From an uncultured Actinomycetes bacterium (GTDB lineage: Bacteria; Actinomycetota; Acidimicrobiia; Acidimicrobiales; Microtrichaceae): 6,505 nt of DNA. Positions 6,083 through 6,505 of the stretch are shown here, piece after piece (within the stretch, counting starts at the first letter, position 1; the number at the start of each line of letters is the position of its first letter). The translations under genes were made by a program, and so were the position numbers. The stretch is from the NCBI GenBank assembly GCA_903930035.1, contig CAIYXG010000394.1, forward strand, positions 1 through 6,505. The letters run 5' to 3'. The notes beneath the pieces were generated by a model. That model saw only the letters and a program-made list of their open reading frames with translations. It was not told the origin of the DNA and searched no databases.

Positions 6083-6505
6083 TTCGACGAGGTGCGAGCC
6101 TGCGACCGCGAGCTCCTTGGCCCACGGGTAGTCGGGCTTGCCCGACGGCGAACGGACGATCTCGTCCACGACGTGCAGCTGCCGGGGCACCTTGTAGCCG
6201 GCCACCAGCTCGCGGGCGTGCTCGTTCAGCTCCTCGAGGGTGGCGGTGTGCCCGTCGCGGAAGTGCACGACCGCCGCGACCTTCTGGCCCCAGCGCTCGT
6301 CGGGCACGCCGACCACGAGCACGTCGAACACGGCCGGGTGGCCCTTGAGCGCCTGCTCGACCTCCTCGGGGAAGATCTTCTCGCCGCCGGAGTTGATGGA
6401 CACCGTGCCTCGGCCGAGCATGACCAAGTTGCCCTCGGGGGTCCACTGGGCCATGTCGCCGCCGACCGCGTAGCGCCGCCCGTCGGCCGCCACCACGAAG
6501 TTCTC
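6077..6505 (-). CDS. Second FadD19-like acyl-CoA synthetase, C-terminal 142 residues only (start beyond the right edge)
   Basis: The gene enters from the right edge on the minus strand; the GTG at 6496 is internal, since the frame is open to the edge (residues ENF before it). Visible are the A7 ribose-binding GGDMA, the hinge/A8 block LGRGTVSINSGGEKIFPEEVE, the VVGVPDERWGQKVAAVV strand pair and the A10 block RSPSGKPDYPWAKE with the catalytic Lys codon at 6139-6137. These are the C-terminal lid of an AMP-forming acyl-CoA ligase; the adenylation core with its P-loop is off the window, so activity cannot be fully judged. By eye nearly 60% of residues match the ligase at 2425-4083, and INSGGEK is closer to what I recall of FadD19 than the INTGGEK of that copy. 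Expected role: CoA activation of a steroid side-chain, branched or long-chain acid in the cytoplasm. It converges on the ABC-F gene with a 14-base gap and a shared inverted repeat. Confidence 0.93.
   Translation of the reverse strand, partial: ENFVVAADGRRYAVGGDMAQWTPEGNLVMLGRGTVSINSGGEKIFPEEVEQALKGHPAVFDVLVVGVPDERWGQKVAAVVHFRDGHTATLEELNEHARELVAGYKVPRQLHVVDEIVRSPSGKPDYPWAKELAVAGSHLVEG

Noticed and set aside
1..6505. tRNA, rRNA, CRISPR, insertion sequence, phage or attachment sites
   Set aside because: All gaps between genes are 54 bases or less, composition looks even, and no spaced repeats, transposase motifs or tRNA-like folds were seen.

Overview
The window is very GC-rich (about 70% or more by eye), densely packed coding DNA from what looks like a high-GC actinobacterium. 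FadD19-type acyl-CoA synthetases, an HSL-family hydrolase and a COG2159-type amidohydrolase suit a lipid- or steroid-catabolising lineage such as Mycobacteriales or, perhaps better, Acidimicrobiia. The lineage is an inference from gene content and composition, not from a marker gene.

Layout, left to right: (1) the C-terminal part of an HSL-type alpha/beta hydrolase, plus strand, cut by the left edge (1-648). (2) A convergent amidohydrolase-family gene on the minus strand (645-1517); the two stop codons share one CTAG. (3) A divergent plus-strand gene for an unrecognised soluble, Trp/Gly-rich protein (1546-2370), only 28 bases from the amidohydrolase start. (4) A plus-strand FadD19-like acyl-CoA ligase (2425-4083), followed after 14 bases by (5) an ABC-F ATPase with two nucleotide-binding domains and a coiled-coil tail (4098-6062). 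(6) The C-terminal part of a second FadD19-like ligase on the minus strand, cut by the right edge (6077-6505) and convergent with the ABC-F gene. No non-coding stretch exceeds 54 bases. I see no RNA genes, CRISPR, insertion sequences or attachment sites.

The two ligases, hydrolase and amidohydrolase fit together as a piece of an acyl/steroid catabolic region: hydrolase to free or process an ester, ligase to activate the carboxylate as a CoA thioester. The ABC-F protein is a ribosome-associated translation factor by family and stands out in this setting, though it probably shares a transcript with the first ligase.

The most interesting points are an amidohydrolase-fold protein that has lost the usual HxH and late Asp metal ligands, possible leaderless promoters with identical spacing before two genes, and inverted repeats that hold both stop codons at each convergent junction. 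I found no convincing new multi-gene system; this is mostly an ordinary catabolic neighbourhood.
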